Under the pieces are notes generated by a model. That model saw nothing but the letters and a program-made list of their open reading frames with translations, was not told where the DNA came from and did no database searches. Both the position numbers and the translations under genes were made by a program. Positions 47,851 to 58,405 of a stretch of 64,000 nucleotides of DNA are shown here, piece by piece. Source of the DNA: Odobenus rosmarus divergens (taxonomy: Eukaryota; Chordata; Mammalia; Carnivora; Odobenidae); the NCBI RefSeq assembly GCF_000321225.1, contig NW_004450464.1:875190-939189 (forward strand), given 5' to 3'. Within the stretch, counting starts at the first letter, position 1. The number at the start of each line of letters is the position of its first letter.

Positions 47851-48694
47851 ATATACACACACACAAATATATGCTCAAATCCTTAACTAGCAGTGTTTTA
47901 AAATATATCTTTGTCATGTAAAATCCTCTCATGTACCCCAACCAGTAGCAAATCTAATGCTATAAATAGACAGTCTGCTGGGTTTGCAAAAAAGTGCTTT
48001 AAGTGTCCTTTGTATTCAGGGAATTCACTGTCAAGAAGAAGGGTATTTATGTAAGAAACAAGATAACATGTGCTATGGGCTATTCTAGAGTTCTGTATAA
48101 AATGCTCTGAGAAAATCCTACAAAGTTTGGGAAAGGCCATGGAAGAAGCCTGTCTCTGAGCCTGACAGAGGCTGAGGAGAGCCTTTCCCAGGAGAGCCCA
48201 GAATACAAACTGTCTCTTGCCTGCCACCGCACCACCGCCACCGTTGTGAGGCTCTGCTCCATGCAAAGGAATCCAGCTGAGGTGGCATGGGCTCTCCGCT
48301 GGGCCCTCCACACAGTCTCTCACGGCATTAGCCTGAGTAGGGGCTCTTTGTGAAACCATCTTCCCCCAGTTGGAGGATAGGTAGCCTTTTGGGACTTTAT
48401 CTGCTTGGAAAAGGTCCCCTGTTCTTTTCTTTTAATAGGCCCTTTTTTCTAATCCTTCTTCCTGAAGGAGCATCTGTATTCTAAGTTGTACAGACACCAT
48501 AGAACCATACACTGTGAATTATGAGCATAATTTCTTGCCAAGTGAGTTTCAGTTTCCTTCCCCTTTCTGAAATTTCCCTCCCATTATTATCAAGTAAAAG
48601 GATGGATAATTTAGGGGGCAGTGGCATAAAGAAGCTCCAGTCCTTGCTCTCAGAGACACAGTAGCTCCTGCAGTATTCTTCCTATTTATTCTCT
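47851..48694. other. Mostly unique; weak ancient-repeat similarity and a GC-richer patch
   Basis: The part 47970-48140 weakly resembles the upstream section of the ancient repeat described at 16200-18175. A GC-richer patch at 48180-48360 includes 'ccaccgcaccaccgccaccg'. A 153-codon minus frame (48359-47898) crosses both. It has no recognised domain, and its composition fits chance plus local GC content. Confidence 0.45.
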
Positions 48695-49187
48695 TCCATA
48701 GACAAAATAATGGCTCCCCCAAAATGTCCATGTCTAATTTCTAGAACCTGTGCATTCGTGGTGTTACACGAGAGGGGAATTATGGTTGCAGATGGAATTA
48801 ATGTTGCTAATTGGCTGACCTTAAAGTGTCCTGAGATGTCCAGGTGAGTCCCATGTAATCACAAGTTGTTTTTTTTTTTTTTTAAGCGGAAGAGGGAGGC
48901 AGGAGAGGAGGTCAGACTGACGTGATGTGGGAAGGACTGGACACAACACATCTTTGCTAGAAGAGGAGGCCAAAGCCAAGGACCATAGGCAGCTTCTAGA
49001 AGCTGGAAAGGACAGGCAGCTGATTCTCCCACACAGCCTCCAAAAGTAGCCCAGCCCTGCCAACACCTTGATGTTAGCCCATTGAGACCCACATCAAACT
49101 TCTGACCCACAGAATTGTAAAATAATAATTTTGTGTTAGGCCACAAAGACTGTGGTATTTTATAGCAGCAGCAGTGGAAATCAGTAC
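48695..49187 (+). mobile_element. MLT1-type LTR (ERVL-MaLR), nearly complete
   Basis: Solitary LTR with the full series of family landmarks: 'gacaaaataatggctcccccaaaatgtccatg', 'ggttgcagatggaattaatgttgctaattggctgacctt', 'gtcccatgtaatcacaag', 'gaagagggaggcaggagaggaggtcag', 'cttctagaagctggaaa', 'ccctgccaacaccttgatgttagccca' and the 3' 'gaattgtaaaataataattttgtgtt ... tagcagcagcagtggaaatc'. A T-run expansion sits at about 48867-48884. No internal genes remain. Confidence 0.9.
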
Positions 49188-49977
49188 ACCCTTTCTCTGG
49201 TCCAAGAGATATCCCTCTGTTTTGCCTCTTTTGTTTCCAGGATGCTACCCTTTCCTGGTTTTATATCTTTTACCTCTCCTTCACAGTCTCTTTCGTTAAG
49301 GTCTCTTTATTATCTCTAAAAATTCACTCTTCCCCAAGTTACACAGTTGGTCCTCTTCTCTCACTCTACAGGAATCCGATTTGCTGAACAGAGCCCAGAT
49401 TCAGCTTGCAGATATGTTTTCTTTGGCCTACAATGTTTTTCACAAGCCAAATTGAAATGCATTTAGGTGAGATATGTGTCCTCTGGTTTTCCATAACTCA
49501 CACTGTTCCATACTGCATTTCACCTGACCTACTTCCCTGGTTTACATTATTTGCTTTGTCCTTAAAGGTTTTGAGGTGAAGATCCCACTTTTAAACCCTA
49601 AATGTGCATTAAGACATTAAGATGTCACATTAAAAAGGATTCTTGGGTCAAATAGGTTTAGGAAATGCCAAGTTAGACAAAGTAAGGTAGGTTGTTAATA
49701 AGTCAGGAATTGAGAGCCTTGATTATGCTAATTACCACATATCTTTGTACATATATCTATGTCCAGGTATATATAGCAATATAGCTATACACACCTCATA
49801 GCTGTCTATAGCAGGCAGCATCTCCCAAATTTATGTTCCCATGGAGCTAGTGGAGCATCTTACAGGTGGATTATTCCAAGTGTACACATTGAGATTTACT
49901 GTTCAGTATATTCTTCTCATCTCTTCCCATTACTGTAGCCATGACTCATCATTGATGACTTCCCCAGCCTATAAATA
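49188..49977. other. Unique stretch
   Basis: No gene or clear repeat was recognised. Confidence 0.5.
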
Positions 49978-50210
49978 TAATACTTATAAAGCATATACTG
50001 TGTCACGTGCTATTCTAAGTGCTTCACACCTACGAGTTGATTCACAACACTGATATGATAATAGGCATTATTCTCATCTTTATAGGTGAAAAAACTGAGA
50101 CCTAGGGAGCTTGTCATGTGTCCTGTGTCACACAGCTAGAAGGTTGCACAGCTGAAATGTGAACTCAACTTGCTCTGGAGTCTGTGCACTGAACCCGCAC
50201 CTCCATCTCC
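49978..50210 (+). mobile_element. MIR SINE, long copy
   Basis: From 'gcatatactgtgtcacgtgctattctaagtgcttcac' through 'attctcatctttataggtgaaaaaactgagacctagg' and 'gtcacacagctagaaggttgcacagctgaaatgtgaac', this covers most of the MIR consensus in order. Confidence 0.88.
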
Positions 50211-50530
50211 CATTCACCCTGCTCTTGAGCTGAAGCTGTGGGTCCACTGTAAGAAAACACTTTCTACCGGAGGTGGTTGAAAAATACAGCAAGCCATCTC
50301 AGATCAGGTTGAATTCACTGCCTTTAGAGATGTTCAAGAAGAGGCTGGAGGAAAAATAGGGGTTTCATAATCCTTTAACTGATGGGGAACCCTCAAAAGT
50401 ACTCATCAGGGAAGCGATAGGTATTTTTTATATTCTAAGTGATTTGAAAGAAATGAATCAGATGATAGTCTTGATCTACTGTGTGTTGACTCCGTCAAGC
50501 CTCTATTGCATCTTCTCTTCTTCCTCCTTT

Positions 50531-50546
50531 CCACTAGGTGGCACCA
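50531..50546 (+). promoter_or_regulatory. CTCF-type motif
   Basis: CCACTAGGTGGCACCA satisfies every position of the classic CTCF core consensus CCASYAGRKGGCRSYR. It lies in unique sequence, not in a recognised repeat. Motif presence is seen; occupancy is not. Confidence 0.55.
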
Positions 50547-53080
50547 GAACTCAAAATCAGGCCTCTGGAAAAGGCTATCTGTTCTAAGCCTTTATTGTAG
50601 AATGGATGACTTGTGTAAAGATATTTGATGTGATGTGAACATATCAGAAAATATTTTTTATTGCCAATTCCTAATATGCCTCTTCATTCACCCTGGAGTA
50701 TTTTTCCGGTAGTTAACAATTTTCAGCTTAACTGACTGTAACGTTCTGAGGAAGAGCTTCTGGGGACCATGCCAGTTTAGAGTACTACTGTAGACCAACC
50801 TAGTAACATTGTCCTGCAGAAATTGCTAACAGTCAGCTGGAAGTTGATACAGTGGAATTTATTCAACTCTTGATGGCTGTTCTATAAGGGTGGAACTGTT
50901 CTAATTCACAAGACAGGGAGGATTTTCAGGTGGCTGGTTGAATTACCTCCTAGACACTTAGCTCTGGTTAGATTTGGAAGGGGTGAAAGCGTGTGCTAAC
51001 TTACTACCTAATTCTTCAGGAAAGAAATACGAGAGCCCAGCATATTGTCCCCTCCTTGCTTCTGGAATGCCTTTCTCAGTATAAACTAGTTTACGTGGAA
51101 GAGAGGGTTCCTCCTTTACACATTTCTTAATTGAAACTTCTTTCTTAGTGCTCGGTTCTGCTTTTGTTTTGTCTTTTGAAAGGATATGGGAAAGTAAACT
51201 TTCACTTTGTTGACAAGTTAGTGTTCTCACAAATCTATATAAAAAGCAGTCATTTCTGGTCATTTGTAAATATGTATATAGTGACAAAAATACCCATAAA
51301 TTGAGATTCCTATTTTAAGCCTATAAGACTAGTTCATAGGATTCAAAGAATCAAAAGGCAAATGGCATATCTCCCACATCGCAGGTAAGTGGGCACATGG
51401 CATTTTTCCCTAATCCTTCAAACTGAAATTTGAGGAGGAAACACAAAGTTAGTGAACGTGTCACAAAGGAGGTATTCTTTAAAGATAAATAGCCTTTTGT
51501 CTAAATACAATCGTCTCAATTTTTCCCTGATTCTAAAGGAGAAAAGATGTATATATTCTACTTAATGTTGTTTACTTGAAATTTTTATGCTTTAGTTTCC
51601 CCAAACCTGCTTCTTCCAAGATGGGCAATAGAAGACAGAAGCTAAAATAGATGATAGAATTATGGACTTAGATAAATAATTAATGACCTGGAGTAATTAG
51701 CTGGAAGATGTTTAATCATTAATCTGTCTGAGTCATCACAGGCATTTGAGCCTAGCCACAAAATATTGCACTGATTATGAGTGTATATATTTTATCAAAA
51801 TGGAAATTAATATATGATGAGAACCAGCACTTTGAAAAATTAAAATATGGAGCAAGTCTGTTTAGTCTACTCTTTGTTAAACAGAATTTTGCTTTTCTTT
51901 ATTTTACCTAATAAGAAAAAAGTTGTATAAACTCCATGTTTGACTTCTTGGTTAGGGAGGCAAAATAGTTGGCTAGTTTTTCTTTAGGGACTTCTTCCGG
52001 GGGCGGGGGGAAGCAAAAACAAAAAACACCTCATTATTAAAGTATCTGGTGAACAATTAGTGTTCTTTCAGTGGACTTGAAGGAAAAAAAAAATGTCCTT
52101 TAACATAATGCTAAGTTTTGCAATTTATGGCTGTGTTCTTCAATGTGGTGTTTTCCAATACAATTTTATTACAGGCTCTAAATTATACTTTCACAGGAAA
52201 GGTCTGTCTTTAAACTTTTAGGTCAGAATTGTTCAGATCTTTTCACACTGAATCAATCAGGTTTAAAGCTGGCAAAATCCTTGGCAGCCTTGTAAATCTT
52301 TCAAAAGATGTTATCCAATTACCCTTCATGGGCCACAGGATTCTACAGCGTGACTATTTCCTTCTCTATGAGGAATTAAGTGCTCATGAGAGGTTAGAAA
52401 CCAATGGAGTTGAAAAGTAAGGTTCTGCATTTTTCCTCCAGTTCACATGGTAAAGATAGAGCCGCAGCTACTAATACATCCTGAGATCTGCCAGACATTC
52501 TGACCTCAACAGTGGCCCTCTCATCATTGATGTTTTATATTTGTTTCAAACTAAAAAAATAAAAATAAAAAACCACATTATAATAATTCCAGAATGGTTC
52601 CTGTTACAAAACCTTATTTTGGATCTGTATTAAGAACTTAGCTTTGAAGATATTTCCCCAATAGAAAGCATAAGAGATTACTGTTGCTTTTAGTTCTTCT
52701 TTCAAGGAAAACAAATTTTTAGGTACATTCGGTAAATACACATGGGACTGAAAAAGAAAATAACAAAAAGATAAATGTACCTCTTTGGTTTGGGTTTTGA
52801 ACTTTTAAAAAATGTGCTTATTTTCCTTTTAAAAAACACGTATTAATCTCTGTTATTTCCTACTCTAGGTTGCCAATATAGAATACTAATAAAAAGCTAA
52901 GGAGACATTCAATTTATATAAAAGCCTATTTCATGCCACTTGGTTTCAAGGGGAAAAATAATCACGGGCAGAATTATTTTGAAATAATTTTTCAAGGAAA
53001 AAATGTGAACAGGGGTGTAGATTCCTTCACAGAAGTTAGGAAAGCATTGCTCTCCTTTGTGATGTAAAAAGCCAGAGTGG
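50547..53080. other. Unique AT-rich stretch
   Basis: No gene or named repeat was recognised over about 2.5 kb. The 109-codon minus frame at 50958-51287 has no recognised domain. A short G-rich patch, 'gggggcggggggaagc', lies near 51999. Confidence 0.45.
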
Positions 53081-53099
53081 AGGTTATGGGATTCCAGTT

Positions 53100-53161
53100 G
53101 CACCTTTGACCTCAAAGCCTCTGGAGCTGGTCACTTGTCATGACCTTTGACCTTTGGCAAA
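53100..53161 (-). promoter_or_regulatory. Cluster of nuclear-receptor half-sites (DR1 type)
   Basis: TGACCTTTGACCT at 53141-53153 is a perfect DR1 (AGGTCA spaced by one base, read on the minus strand). A third half-site-like TGGCAA directly follows with the same one-base spacing. A second imperfect DR1, GCACCTTTGACCT, lies at 53100-53112. DR1 elements are bound by HNF4, RXR heterodimers and COUP-TF. Binding here is not shown. Confidence 0.5.
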
Positions 53162-53382
53162 TCACGACCCTGACTATCTGTTTTGCTTGATTTTTTACTA
53201 CCTATAACAAAAGGTCTTCCCCTTCCCTCCGCCCCCGCTGGAATACATAAACAGAAGTCATACAAATGTTTGAAAATAGTTTATCAGCCAACAATCTGGC
53301 CAAGAAAGGATAAGTATCCAAAAAAAAAAAAAAAAAAACCAAAGGAAAACACAAAGTATGAAGGCAAAAGCTCTAACATTTA

Positions 53383-53398
53383 AGGTGTCCTCTAGTGG
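53383..53398 (-). promoter_or_regulatory. Weaker CTCF-like motif
   Basis: On the minus strand it reads CCACTAGAGGACACCT, which departs from the core consensus at two positions, including the usually fixed second G of GGC. Confidence 0.25.
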
Positions 53399-53483
53399 AG
53401 TAGATTGATTTCAGGGACTACAGCGCGAACAGTTGGCCACATGTTTCCTCTTTTAGAATCTTTGTTTTCTTTGATTTAAAACG

Positions 53484-53491
53484 TGACGTGG
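53484..53491 (+). promoter_or_regulatory. UPRE/ATF6-type TGACGTGG site
   Basis: TGACGTGG within ACGTGACGTGGCAGG matches the unfolded-protein-response element core bound by ATF6/XBP1. Retained CpG-containing words are scarce in this AT-rich region. The site is short and the call is tentative. Confidence 0.3.
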
Positions 53492-53756
53492 CAGGAGGTA
53501 GGAAGGTCAGTGTTCTTATAAATTGTGATTCTGATTCTTTGCAGGACAGTCATTAAATATTGTAGACAGCACCCCTGCAGCAGCTTGTTCATCAACACTT
53601 CCTTTTAGCCACTATCTAGATTGCTTCCATCTCCAAAGAAATGCAATTCCTCTTATCAGGAATGTGAGTGAAAGGTAAATATGTGTATACACTGGGAGTA
53701 AAATGTAGTATTGGAGCCAATTCAAGTACAGATGAGGAAGCCAGGCGGGTTCGTAG

Positions 53757-54215
53757 TTTTTGTTTTTTCATTATTTATTTATTTATTTTTAATTTAAATT
53801 CGATTAGCCCACATACAGTAAGTACGTCATTAGTTTCAGATGTAGTGTTCAATGATTCATCAGTTGCGTACTTAGTTAACATATAGTGTATTATTAGTTT
53901 CAGGGGTAGAATTTAGTGATTCATCAGTTGCATGTAATACCCAGTGCTCATTACAAGTGCCCTCCTTAATACCCATCCCCCAGTTACCCTATCCCCCATC
54001 CCCCTCCCCTCCAGCAACCCTCAGTTTGTTTCCTATAGTTAAGAGTCTCTTATGGTTTGCCTTCCTCTCTGTTTTTATTTTATTTTATTTTTCCTTCCTT
54101 TCCCCTATGTTCATCTGTTTTGTTTCCTAAATTCCACATGAGTGAAATCATATGGTATTTGTCTTTCACTGACTTATTTCCCTTAGCATAATACCCTCTA
54201 GTTCCATCCACATTG
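53757..54215 (-). mobile_element. L1 LINE 3'UTR, 5'-truncated (~0.46 kb)
   Basis: The plus strand is the reverse complement of an L1 3'UTR: a tail of ATTTATTTATTT type, 'cattagtttcagatgtagtgttcaatgattcatcagttgc', 'acccagtgctcattacaagtgccctccttaatacccatc', 'cttagcataataccctctagttccatcca'. It contains an internal tandem duplication of about 65 bases (see findings). Confidence 0.92.
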
Positions 54216-54982
54216 GCAGTTCAGTTTTAAAAATGTATATAGAAGCCCTCTGGATTGAAGATTCAATTACTCTGTACAATTCTGAATCCTAAATATTACT
54301 TAGTCTTTGTGATATCAACTGTTAAGAATCTATTTAATACACACTCCTGATTGGTAAAAATCAAATGATTTCAGTTTTTAGAAGTTTTCCTTTCTAATAC
54401 TCGTTTGTTTGCTTGCTTGTTTTAAGCAAATAATGGGGTGGGGAAGGTTTGAAGGTATAACCTAATAAAAGCATCAAAAGGGCTCAACACAGCAAAAAGT
54501 GATGTATATTTTTTCACCCAGATGAAAACAAATGGAATCTCTTGAATTATAATATTCTAGGATTTACCACTTAAGAAATACTTGTATGATTATTTATTTC
54601 CTAGCTAACATGGAGATTTTTATTTTTTTTTCTTTTTTCATTAAAATAGAAGTTTTTTCATATTTATTTGGGGCACAGTCTTATTTTTAGCTGTCTTCAC
54701 AGGCTTTTAGCATTCATACATAATCCATCTTTTTTTTTTCTGACAGTTTCTCTTTGTCTAAGGATCAAAGGAAGTGTTTGATAATTTGAAAATACAGTGA
54801 GAGCTAGTACTTTGATGAAGTTAGGTCTGGGTGGGCCAATATACCTCGTTCAATCAGAATTTAGAAGAAAAATTAAGTTTGCAAAAAAAAAAAAGTTTGC
54901 CAAATACTCAAACAAATCTAGTTAAAACCTTTGCAACAAAGATTTTCAATATTCATAATTCATTTAAAAGTGAGTTGAGTGA
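54216..54982. other. Unique AT-rich stretch
   Basis: No gene or repeat was recognised. Confidence 0.5.
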
Positions 54983-54983
54983 G

Positions 54984-55110
54984 GGGCACCTGGCTGGCTC
55001 AGTTGGTAAGAGCATGTGACTCTTAATCTCAGGGTCATGAGTTCAAACCCCACATTGGGTGTGGGACCTACTTAAAATAAAAAAGAATAATAATAAATAA
55101 ATTTTTAAAA
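54984..55110 (+). mobile_element. Older-type SINEC copy
   Basis: The sequence 'ggggcacctggctggctcagttggtaagagcatgtgactcttaatctcagggtcatgagttcaaacccc' (read in parts) is the short older carnivore tRNA-derived SINE. It has recognisable A-box (TGGCTCAGTTGG) and B-box-like (GAGTTCAAACC) tRNA parts and an AATAATAATAAATAAA tail. Confidence 0.92.
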
Positions 55111-55197
55111 AATTATGGAAGTTATTTATCCCAGACGAGCCCCCCCAAAAATAAAAATAAAAAAATAAAAAAATAAAAATAAAAAATTATGCAAGTT
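55111..55197. repeat. A-rich mini-insertion with near-TSD flanks
   Basis: AATTATGGAAGTT (55111-55123) and AATTATGCAAGTT (55185-55197) flank about 24 bases of non-repetitive sequence plus an (AAAAT)n tail. The arrangement looks like a drastically truncated retro-insertion next to the SINE tail. Confidence 0.6.
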
Positions 55198-56127
55198 GAA
55201 AACAAAATTTCTCCTAAAAATCTTAGCACAAAGCTGTTTATAGACGTATATCTGCAATCTATACTGTTCATGATCTCTAGATAGAATGGATTGAATAAAA
55301 AGTTGTCTGAATGTTAAAATATTCCCCTTTCTGAGTTAAAGGTAGAGTAACTTGGAGGGGCTACAAACTGTACATTGGTATGCTATCTGAATGTCTTGTG
55401 ACATACTATGCTTTCTGAATCCCCTTTTTCCTAATTTTCACATCTTTCACTGCAATACCAAAAACTTCCTACAGTGATCAGGATCCTTTCCCCTCAGATC
55501 TCAGCTAAGAGTCCTATGGCTGCAAATTAGAAATCTCAGAATTTAATCTTCATTATCTTTCCACTGGAATATTTATGATTTCCTGTATAGCTAGTCTTCA
55601 GTAACACTTAACCATATGGAAATTTGGGGGAGTTGTTGCATACTTACCTGAAAAGGTTTTTAAGTCTGGAAGTTGAGTTGATAGAAAACAAATCAACTAC
55701 TTAATTTTACAGAAATCTGTAACACATGTCATTTGAATAATGTAACTAAAGGGTGAGCATTATCCATGTTTTAATTGTTTCCCCCTATGTTAAGCCATTT
55801 GAATAATGCTGTCACTCACTTTCTCCTTCTTCCTGAGGAATGGGGTCCAGAATTTTTATAGCTGTGATTGAAAAATAATAATAATACTGTGAAAGATTAT
55901 AAACAAATGAATTTTACTTAAGGTTTTTTTAAGGCTACCAATGACAGCAGTATTTCTTAGGACCCCTTTGATCACAATGTATATCTACTATGGACTTTCG
56001 CCAGACCAAGACATTTTTGAAATGCAAAAGATCAGCCTCACTGGTCTTTCCTCCTACCACCCCACTCCAACCCCCACCCCAGTCTTGCTTAAAAGATTTC
56101 AGTGGCTATCCATTCATATAGAGCAGG

Positions 56128-56338
56128 ATCTTTCAACACTGCTACAATTGGATTGATTATAATTCTTTGGATAATTCTTTGTTCTTCGGGGGGCACTGTG
56201 TTTATTCATTTTAGAAGCCTTAACCTGATCTCTACTCCCTAGATGCCAATATCACCTTCCCCAAGTGATGGCAATCAAAAATATCTCCATACATTGCTAA
56301 ATGTCCCCCAAATTGCTCCCATTTGAGAATCATTGACA
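56128..56338 (-). mobile_element. MER20 DNA transposon
   Basis: The plus strand is the reverse complement of MER20: 'ggataattctttgttcttcggggggcactgtg', 'ctagatgccaatatcacc', 'gatggcaatcaaaaatatctccatacattgctaaatgtcccccaaattg' and 'catttgagaatcattgac'. It is a non-autonomous hAT-Charlie element of near-complete length. Confidence 0.85.
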
Positions 56339-56399
56339 CAGTGATTAAATCCTTAAGAAGTGTCCACATGGTGTTTTCCTACCTACCAAAATCTTAGTA

Positions 56400-56790
56400 T
56401 TAGCCAGAGTTCTCCAAAGACATAGAACCAATAGAATGTGTGATATACATAGAAAGATACTTATTGGGGTGCCTGGGTGGCTCAGCCGGTTAAGCATCTG
56501 CCTTCAGCTCAGGTCATGATCCTGGGGTCCTGGGCTCACCTGCCTCAGGCTCCCTGCTCAGTGCGTGTCTGCTTCTCCCTCTGCCCCTCCCCCTGCTCAT
56601 GCTCTTTCTCTCTCTCTCTCTCAAATAAATAAAAATCTCTTTTTAAAAAGATGTTTATTATAAGGAGTTAACTCACATAATTATGGAGACTAGTAAGTCC
56701 AAATCTGTAGTATGCACCAGGAGGCTGGAGACCAAGAAGAGCCAACAGTGCAGATAAAGTCAAAGGCAATTAGCTAGAGAATTCATCTCC
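56400..56790. repeat. Ancient repeat hosting a SINE, family unresolved
   Basis: Left of the SINE, 'agccagagttctccaaagacatagaaccaatagaatgtgtgatatac', and right of it, 'tataaggagttaactcacataattatggagactagtaagtccaaatctgtag ... ccaggaggctggagaccaagaagagcc', form one familiar high-copy mammalian repeat interrupted at 56466-56646. I cannot name the family securely. Confidence 0.5.
56466..56646 (+). mobile_element. SINEC (Can-SINE)
   Basis: The copy runs from GGGTGCCTGGGTGGCTCAG to 'tctctctctctcaaataaataaaaatctc'. Imperfect 13-bp TSDs AAAGATACTTATT (56453-56465) and AAAGATGTTTATT (56647-56659) flank it. The middle is altered ('ggtcctgggctcacctgcctcaggctcc'). Confidence 0.96.
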
Positions 56791-56844
56791 CTCAGTGATC
56801 CTTCCCATGATCCCTAGGCTTCGGATACACAGATCTTTCAGTTC

Positions 56845-57190
56845 CTTGAATATATGTTCTTTCCCATCGTAGGGTCTTTGCACATGATATGCCTGGCCCT
56901 GTTTTTGTTTTTTGTTTTTTTGTTTTTTCCCCCACCAAACCTTTCCCTTAGGCAAGTAACTCCCCTTCTCAGTTCGCCCTCGTTGCACTTCCTGAGAATT
57001 CTGTGCAGGCTTCCTGAGTGGGTGAAGTCTCCCTGTAATTTGCTTTCATAGCACTTATACATCTTTTTCACAGTACTTACCACTGTAAATTCTTTGGAGC
57101 TTTTTAATTCTTATCTTGCTCTGTATCCCTAGCATCTAGCGTATAATAAATATTTGTCAAATATCTATTGGCTGATTGAATAAATGAATT
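56845..57190 (+). mobile_element. L2 LINE 3' end
   Basis: The landmarks are 'agggtctttgcacatgatatgcctggccctg', 'cctgagtgggtgaagtctccctgtaa', 'tcatagcacttatacatctttttcacagtac' and the terminus 'tgtatccctagcatctagcgtataataaatatttgtc ... gattgaataaatgaatta'. Confidence 0.85.
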
Positions 57191-58285
57191 AGAATTTACC
57201 CAAAATATGACCTTCTTTTTCAGATGATTATTGGCTTACTGAGTACTGTTGTGATGCTCTAAATCACAAACTTGTATGCCATGAATATTAGAAAGTTATA
57301 GCAATACAGTATGCTTATTTGACAAACTTCCCTTGTCAACTGATGATGGGACTGCTGGAGAAATTACTAATGCTCTAGATTCCACTGCCACTGTTTCTTA
57401 TCCCAACACTTGGAGCACTGTACTATCCACTTTCTGTACTGTAGCATAAAATGCATGATGAACATGTGTATAGACACATTATACATTTAAAAATTTAATG
57501 ACTTAGGGAAAGGTAGGTATGCCAGTGATCAATTTCTTGCCTCTAATCTCCAAATTTACCCTTTATTGGAATCAGTGCTGATTTCTCCTTTGCCAGCCGG
57601 CACCATATTCAGCTTTGTCAGTTGAGGGTGTCCAAGGAGAGGTAGTACCAGAGGAAGAGACTTCTTTTGATTTGGTTGCTTCCTCTCTTGCTCATAGAGC
57701 TCAGCTGCTAGAGGTGATGGGGGAGGGAGGTGGGAGACAGGGGCACACATCGTCCACCAGTTTTGCCAGGACACCAATGGAAAGTTTTCTGAATGCTAGT
57801 GCCTGCTCAAGTTCCCTACATACCATCCCTGGCTAACTGGCTGTGACACGAGTTGGCTTAGACAATACAGTGACTTTCTCTGTCAACCAGTGGGTCCAGC
57901 TACACCCTCTTCAATGAAGTCTAAATCTCAGCATTGCAGAGGATGCCCCACTCCAAGTGCATTCCTTCACTGGGTACTGTTTCTCAGCCCTAGGGTATTC
58001 TTTGAATTCTCTTTTATCCCCTCTTAGTCTCTGGCTGCTCACCTGCTACCAGTTAATAATTCTTTACATTAAATATTCTCTTTTCAAATTACTAGTGTGG
58101 ATTCTCTTTCCTTCCTGGACTTGTCTAGTACAGTAGACCAATGAGTAAAAAGTTTGAATACATACACACAAACACATATGTGTAGTCTTAAAACTATTCA
58201 GAACTATTCTAGGATGAAAAATGGAGCAAGCAGAACTTTTTCAGGACCTACTATAATGATTAGAATCCAAGAAACAGAATTTTAC
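57191..58285. other. Unique stretch
   Basis: No gene or clear repeat was recognised. It is slightly GC-richer at 57590-58000, with open frames of about 73 codons on both strands and no domain. Confidence 0.45.
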
Positions 58286-58289
58286 TGCT

Positions 58290-58405
58290 GGATGGAACCC
58301 AAGAGATCACTCAGGCCCTTGTTTTCCAGTTGAAGCATCTTGATCACTGAGAGGTTAAGTGACTTCATTTCCTGAGTAGTGAGTGGATGCCAGACCCCAG
58401 AGGCC
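58290..58405 (+). mobile_element. MIR-type SINE fragment
   Basis: The phrases 'gagatcactcaggcccttgttttccagttgaagcatcttgatcactgagaggttaagtgacttcatttcc' follow the MIR/MIR3 core. Confidence 0.6.

Noticed and set aside
47898..48359. 153-codon minus-strand frame as a possible gene
   Set aside because: No domain was recognised, part overlaps ancient-repeat-like sequence, and no supporting promoter, splice or poly(A) signals appear in the right order.
54984..55060. tRNA gene, because of A-box and B-box-like words
   Set aside because: The segment is the tRNA-derived head of an older carnivore SINE; no cloverleaf with paired acceptor stem can be drawn, and an A-rich SINE tail follows.
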